Below, piece by piece: positions 58,901-64,000 of a stretch of DNA of 64,000 bases. The DNA is taken from positions 20,448,501-20,512,500 of the forward strand of contig JARZZO010000004.1 in the NCBI GenBank assembly GCA_030544215.1, in the 5' to 3' direction. The position numbers were made by a program, and so were the translations under genes. Source of the stretch: Zantedeschia hybrid cultivar. Its lineage: Eukaryota > Streptophyta > Magnoliopsida > Alismatales > Araceae. The stretch's first letter is position 1. Each line of letters starts with the position of its first letter. The notes beneath the pieces were generated by a model. The model saw nothing but the letters and a program-made list of their open reading frames with translations. It did not search any database and was not told the DNA's origin.

Positions 58901-61900
58901 AATTGGGTATAGCCTTCCGCAAGGAGTCGGACTTTATACTTGTCAATTGACCTATCAACCTTACGCTTGACTTTGAGAACCCACTTGTTCCCATTAGCCT
59001 TACGTTCAGGTGGTAGATCAACCAACTTCCATACTTCGTTCTTAGCTATTGAGCTCATTTCTTCCCTCATTGCAGTTATCCATTTTTCTGAGTCAGGTGA
59101 GGTTATCGCTTTCTCATAGGATGCAGGCTCATCAGTATCCATCGAAGTACATATGAATGATTTCCCTTCAATCTTAAAACAATGTCGAGGGATATGTCCA
59201 TGTTGACTTCTGTGAGGTAAAGCATTAATTGGTTCACTCTCACTGTCTATTGGAACACTCTCACTGTCTTCGACAACTTCTAGGATGAGACTAATTCCCC
59301 CCGTACCGGAAGACATAGTGTTCTCAGCAGGATCTTCCAACTCATATAATTGTATATCCTACCTGATCTCTCCTATAAATGGGTAATCCCCCTCAAGGAA
59401 TACCACATCTTAGACCTCTTTTTTAGTCGTTCCTCTATCCGGATGTTCACGATACATTACATAGTCTTTAGATTGCTCATGGTACCTTATAAACACTTGT
59501 TTGTTAGCTCTAGGGACTAACTTTCTATACTTATGGGAGGTACTGTAAACATATCTAGTTGATGCCTACAGGCGTAAGTCCTCTAAGTAGGGCTTTTCGT
59601 CTTTTTATAGTTTGTAGGGAGTTGAAGGTACTGACTTAGAAGGCACTCGATTTAGGATATAGGCAGTCAATATTATATCTCTCCATAAATTTATTAGAAG
59701 GTTAACTTGTGCTATCATTGACTGAACCATCTCCATAAGAGTACGATTCTTCATTTCCGCAACATCATTTTGTTGTAGAGTATAAAGAAAGCTGTCTGCA
59801 AATTCATTTTTCTTTACATCACTCTCTGAACTGATCTGAGAGGTATTCTCTACCCTATTAGTGCGAAGAGCCTTAATGTTTTTCTCTTTATCATTCTCTA
59901 CTCAACTAGAAAACGTTTAAAAAAGGTTAAGGCTGCTGAGCGATGGGAGAGAAGATACACTGAACGACAGTGAGAATAGTTATTTATAAAGTGATAAACT
60001 AAGATTCGCTATGACGTGCCCTCACATTTAAGGTTCTACGTATGTCTAGTGGGCAAGAGGTCCTCTTGGCCTTCCCAAATGGCTTTCTGCATGTTTTCCT
60101 GTCAAACATGGTTCATAGACAGGGAGACTCACCTTAGTGAGGGACCCCAATAGGTCTTCTTGAGTCAATCGACTCATTCTCTCCTGCCCTGTATGCCCCA
60201 ATCTTGCATGTTATGATACAGATTCAGAAACAATATCATAAAAAGATGCAATTAATGAAATAAAATTATTATTTTCTAAATCCATAACAAATAAATTGTT
60301 CCTTAAGTGACCAAGACCATAAAGACTTTTATCATAATAAAGAGATATTGAGGTCTCTAAAAAATTGAAAGAATAACCCAAACGTAAAAGTACTATAATT
60401 GAAAATAGATTACATTGAATACCAGTTGTATAAAACACATCATGTAAAAGAAGGGTATGTCCAGTTCACATCTTTAGCTGGTACGAGCTAACTTCAATGA
60501 CTTCTTTATGAGCGCCATTCCTTATGGTGATGTACTGACTGCTAGTTGATATTCAAAGGTAATCTAAGAACTTAGCTCACTCACGAGTTATGTGGCTAGT
60601 TGCTATTGAGTCTACAATCCAATGAGAGACCGTATGAGCAATGAAAACATTAGAGCACATATAAACAAGACATTTAAGGATGTGACAAACCTTTTTTAGC
60701 TCAGTGCAATCAATGGCATAGTCTCCCATCTTCTGACAGTTAAAACACTCAACCTTACTTATGTTTTTCTTCCCTCATTTGCCACACTTACCCTTCTGGT
60801 TGTTTTGCTGTCCCCTTTTCTTTTTAGCCTTTTGCTGAAAATTATTATTCTTCTTGTTCTAGTTTTGCCTGGATCTCTTTGCCTTAGGCATGTTTGCATC
60901 AGCTACCATTGCACTGTGATAGGTCGCCTCTTTACGCTCCGCCTATAACTTTAGGTGACATGAAATGTCACTAAAAGTTTTAATGCTTTCATTATGAGTT
61001 AGCACCAGTTTGATGTGCTCTTAAGAAGAATAGGAAAGGGACCTCAGTACGACAATTATCTGCTGCTCATATGAGAGCTCAGTGCCAGTTGTCTTCAATT
61101 TTTTTATCATCGAAGACATCACCCTCAGGTGCTCTGCCATAGAATGCTTGGGGTCCATCATGTACTGATTGAACTTCAAAGGTAAGGTGCTTAGTCTCGT
61201 CGTTGATGTGCCTCCATATTAGAGCTTCATTTGCTCCAACATCTCTTTGGCAGTTTTGTAGCTCTCAAACTCTTTGATAAGGTCATCGTGCATGCAACTC
61301 AACATAGTGTAGTGCACACTTCTATCCTTATTCAGTCATTTATAATAAGCTTGCTTGTCGTGATTGACTTGTGCAAACGGTCCATCATCTAATAGTGGCA
61401 ACATCACATTAGTCAAGGTTTCAAGTACCTCCTCCTCGTTAATGAGATATTGAATTTTCTGTGCCACATGTCGTAATTTTTGTCCTTTAATTTATTTTGA
61501 CCGGACAACTCGTAGTATAAAACTTTAGAGGTCATTGTTATCTCCTATATTGCGCAAGTGAAAAAATTAGGCACTAATTTTTTTATCAAAATTAATTGCT
61601 CATGAAGTTTATTTCGCATATGTCAGTTTGAAAATTTTGTTAAGCTCCTAATCATCATTTTAATATGTGCTACAAATTATATTTTTAATTAAATAAGAGC
61701 GAAAAAAAAAAATGATATTAAGTGATTCATTCCCTAACATTAAATCCATATGATTTTAAAAATTACAGGGCACATTCCTTTAAAATACATGATAAGTGTG
61801 TTGGAACACATTTATTAAATATAAAATGCATACATGGGAGGGGTATATTGATCGCATCACAAAGCCAAAAATTTAAATTTCATGTTACTATAGATCAATA

Positions 61901-63990
61901 TAATAAACATATACTAGCAATTCATTAATAACTAAAAATGAACTACCCTACTCCCTTAAATTATAACGACTGTGTCCAATAATAATTAAACAAAAATAAC
62001 AGGATAGCCAGTGTCCCAGTTAGTCTGTCATCCAGACTAAAAATTAATAATATTTAAGTCCAAGGTCCATATATAGTCCAAAATCATATTACATCGCTTA
62101 AATTGTACAACTCGGGAACCGATTTCAATGGACCCCTCGTAATTACAATAAAATTGGACTTGAATAATGAAAAACGACAAGATGGTATCTCTACGCTCTT
62201 CGATGAGTCCCTGAAAAATAACATTTTGGGACACTGGCCATCCGTCTAAACAATCACATACATCCATGCAATTTCGCGAAAAATTTCGTGTAATTATTAT
62301 ACCTCCATCTCGAGATAAGAAAATAATTTTCATGAATTACATGATACCATCGAATAGAGAAATTGCAGGATATAATAAATTGCATAATTTTTTTTTGGAT
62401 TAAAAAATTATTATTTTTAGACCTATTTTTAAATTTTGGTTTTAATTTTTTTTGAAATTGCCTATATATCCCTGTTAGATATTTAGTGAAAGGGGGATGA
62501 GCAATAGCGAAAGAGGTACGGCGGCCGGTGTGTGGGTGCATTGCTCTGGATGTGTGTAGGCGTGCACACTGTCCTACGCACATGTAGGCGTGCGTGCACC
62601 CTGCCTTGCGTGCACGCAGGTGCATGGGTGCACTGCCCTGCATGTACGCAGGTGCGCACGTGCCGTACACGTACGCAGAAGCGCGTGCCGCCCTGCACGC
62701 ATGCAGTCGTGCGCGTGCTGCCCTGAATGCGTGCAGGTGTGCGCGCCACCCCCCCGCAAGCAAGCGTGCGCGCGTTGCCCTGTGCGTTCGCAGGTGCGCG
62801 CAACACTTCTTCTTCGTTGCCGTCACCCCCTATATGGGTTGCCCCCATAGCATGCGGAGCCGGAACCTGGCTTGATACCACTATAGATTTAGAAACTTAC
62901 CTGAACACTTGCGCAATCCTCGTCAAGTCAAGCGAAAGACGGGAAACGGTCCTCGTCGCCCCGGTAGGCTACCAGAGTCACCCGTAGAGTCCACACGTCA
63001 AGTCCCGGAAGCCGCCGGTGATTCCTCCAAGAGAGAGATAGAAAGAAGAGGGAGGAGGTTGGGAGAGGAAAGAGGGAGGAGGAGAGCTCACAAAAGTGCT
63101 CTTCTTCTTGTCTCTATATATACATATATAGAGAAGTCTTTCCTAGAGTCTCCACCTAATAAGGACTCTTTGTTCTCCACATCCTTATCCAACATGAAGA
63201 CCACTCCTATGTGGATGTTGGTTTTAACGTAACTTTGGTCACGTGTAACAACTTATCATGTAAATTATATAATTTTATAACCTTTAAGCTTTAGAAGTGG
63301 ACGGATACACAGAATTTCGGATATCATTTTACGTCCTTATGTGTGGCCGTTTGTGAACGTTCTGATTTATAGGTTTCCTCCTCCTACTTCATATGGTATG
63401 GGTCTGTGAAGAACCTCAGGATAAATCCATGGATGTGATTTTTGTAGGTGACGGAAGATGGGTGCCCGGTCATTTTTCATGATAACTTCATCCTCGCTGA
63501 AGAGAATGTAAGCCTCTCAGCTTCCCAGTTCTTGCAACCAGACTTCCATATTTTGTTAGACAATTCCATTTTTTTTTTTTTGGTGTACCATGACTGTTTA
63601 TTTACTTCAACTTGCTTTTCGCCCTGCAGGGAATCATATCTGAGAAGCGGGTTACGGAGTTGCAATTGGAAGAATTCCTCTCCTATGGGCCACAAAAGGA
63701 TATCAAGAAGGTATGCAGATTCATTATGCTTTGTGGTTCGTCGGGGTGTTAAAAATGGTTGGTATCTGATGCTTGTACTTGGAACTCAGATTGACAAGTC
63801 ACTGTTTAGAAGGACTAAAGGTGGGGGGATGTCTAGCTGGAAGGTGGAAAATGATGATCCTCTCTGCACGCTAGAAGAAGTGTTTCAGAAGGTGGACCCC
63901 AAGTTGGGGTTCAATATAGAACTAAAATTTGATGACCATCTTGTTTACAGAGAGGAAGAGCTTACTCGTTCCGTTCAAGTCATTCTGCAG
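52844..63990 (+). CDS. GDPD1: Glycerophosphodiester phosphodiesterase, GDPD1-like (5' part; gene runs off the window)
   Basis: GDPD enzymes split glycerophosphodiesters, made by lipid deacylation, into glycerol-3-phosphate and an alcohol, helping plants recycle phosphate. The Arabidopsis homologue is plastidial. Exons are 52844-52955, 53071-53249, 53448+10000-63507 (that is, 63448-63507), 63630-63710 and 63790-63990. All introns are GT-AG and phases agree, giving 211 residues. The start MALKAVHVSDVPSLDQVPE-like head matches the GDPD1-3 group. Catalytic and metal residues are visible: H55-R56-G57, E75-N76-S77, E93 and D95 (VEFDVQ), H108-D109 (VIFHD) and E188 (NIELK). Intron 2 is 10198 bp and holds Copia-4. 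The remaining 150 or so C-terminal residues lie outside. No frame damage was seen, so the gene is probably functional. Confidence 0.93.
53071..53249 (+). CDS. GDPD1: GDPD exon 2
   Basis: Completes an Ala codon, encodes the H-R-G, E-N-S and EFDVQ motifs, and ends CAG before GTAAGT. The Ala-rich run before FLVIGHRG is GC-rich low complexity. Confidence 0.92.
53250..54762 (+). other. GDPD intron 2, left native part
   Basis: No gene. 54241-54762 is the first copy of the tandemly duplicated flank of Copia-4. Around 53790-54240 the intron is locally GC-rich without a supported frame. A 27-bp stretch with ATTATTTAAATAAAGAATAG is doubled near 54700-54750. Confidence 0.7.
54241..57238 (+). repeat. 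1.5-kb tandem duplication across the Copia-4 left edge
   Basis: Unit 1 is 54241-55750 and unit 2 is 55751-57238. Each has about 0.5 kb of intron DNA, one 371-bp LTR and about 0.6 kb of Copia-4 3' internal sequence. The join near 55750 runs from CCACAC straight into TAATTTCTTT. Confidence 0.88.
57590..61535 (-). pseudogene. Copia-4 gag-pol, broken
   Basis: Gag starts at ATG 61535 (MTSKVLYYELSG). A zinc knuckle CFNCQKMGDYAIDC (about 60708-60749) has Asp where His is expected. The pre-integrase part is at 60438-60211. Integrase traces cover 59600-60200. RT spans 59130-58400 with YEKTFSPVVRF and an intact YVDD at 58528-58539. RNase H traces run to about 57595. Many stops and shifts split it; the longest open part is 59340-58810 (176 codons). 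Confidence 0.82.
61536..62866 (-). other. Copia-4 leader with GC-rich minisatellite
   Basis: 1.3 kb between gag and the primer site, AT-rich (61560-62500) then GC-rich (62520-62800). No supported frame; the long minus-strand frame at 62254-62826 comes from the repeat. Confidence 0.65.
62540..62800. repeat. ~30-bp minisatellite with alternating purine-pyrimidine runs
   Basis: About eight units of GCAGGTGCGCACGTGCCCTG-like sequence with CGCGTGCG/GTGCGCGCG runs. Confidence 0.75.
63251..63447 (+). other. GDPD intron 2, right native part
   Basis: 197 bases of intron between the Copia-4 right LTR and exon 3, ending TTTTTGTAG. Confidence 0.8.
63448..63507 (+). CDS. GDPD1: GDPD exon 3
   Basis: 20 codons, VTEDGCPVIFHD then NFILAEEN, with the catalytic H-D. 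Donor GTAAGC. Intron 3 is 63508-63629. Confidence 0.92.
63630..63710 (+). CDS. GDPD1: GDPD exon 4
   Basis: 27 codons, GIISEKRVTELQLEEF then LSYGPQKDIKK. The acceptor is CTGCAG and the donor GTATGC. Intron 4 is 63711-63789 (79 bp). Confidence 0.92.
63790..63990 (+). CDS. GDPD1: GDPD exon 5
   Basis: 67 codons from IDKSLFRRTKGG to SVQVILQ, including NIELKFDD with the metal-binding Glu. Donor GTATGG at 63991; the gene continues beyond the window. Confidence 0.92.
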
Positions 63991-64000
63991 GTATGGTTCT

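Larger units (their letters stand above)
54763..63250 (-). mobile_element. Copia-4: decayed copia element in GDPD intron 2
   Basis: LTRs of about 370 bp lie at 54763-55134 (duplicate), 56247-56617 and 62882-63250. A purine tract (complement of TCTCCCACTC) is next to the left LTRs, and a primer site (TGGTATCAAGCC on the minus strand) is next to the right one. CTTAT stands before the left end and, one base off, after the right end. The short LTRs and different pol place it in another copia lineage than Copia-1 to -3. Pol is broken throughout. Confidence 0.87.

Noticed and set aside
62254..62826. 190-codon minus-strand frame rich in Ala/Arg/His/Cys
   Set aside because: It is the translation of the GC-rich minisatellite in the Copia-4 leader. 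No domain, and other frames are equally open.

Overview
The window is plant nuclear DNA, probably from a monocot. The only host gene seen is a GDPD1-like glycerophosphodiester phosphodiesterase at the right edge (exons 52844-63990, continuing past the window). Its first two exons are very GC-rich and its later exons are not, a 5'-3' gradient typical of commelinid monocots. The species cannot be named from this. About 85% of the window is transposable-element DNA, nearly all broken.

Layout. 1-7647: old repeat debris, comprising a partial long LTR, a complete Cassandra-type TRIM carrying 5S rRNA-like LTR segments (622-1237, TSD CATCT), decayed Ty3/gypsy coding DNA, and an antisense gag-like gene with a PF04195-type domain that is partly duplicated. 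7648-50387: a minus-strand Ty1/copia element (Copia-2, TSD ACCAC). Its RNase H region is split by a plus-strand Tat-lineage Ty3/gypsy element (Gypsy-A, 9428-41275). Gypsy-A is in turn broken by a plus-strand copia remnant (Copia-3, about 15030-18858), a related solo LTR (24427-25921, TSD CCCAT) and a fairly young minus-strand copia (Copia-1, 28098-37633, TSD TTCCT). The right LTR of Copia-2 holds a 1.5-kb AT-rich, Helitron-like insert at its TATA region. 50388-52000: continuation of the PF04195 gene and a short gypsy-type 3' LTR. 52660-63990: promoter and first five exons of the GDPD gene. Its 10.2-kb intron 2 contains another minus-strand copia (Copia-4) with an extra LTR produced by a 1.5-kb tandem duplication.

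Gypsy-A is the most unusual part. Besides decayed gag, protease, G-patch, two RNase H parts and integrase on the plus strand, its 3' internal region carries two intron-containing antisense genes. One is of the plant mobile domain type and has its own TATA box and an acidic first exon. The element also carries hairpin-forming minisatellites built on CCTTCC/GGAAGG, both in its LTRs and beside the antisense genes.

The nesting order read from target-site duplications is: PF04195 gene duplication, then Copia-2, then Gypsy-A, then Copia-3, the solo LTR and Copia-1. No tRNA gene, intact rRNA gene or CRISPR array was seen. Identity figures are counts by eye.
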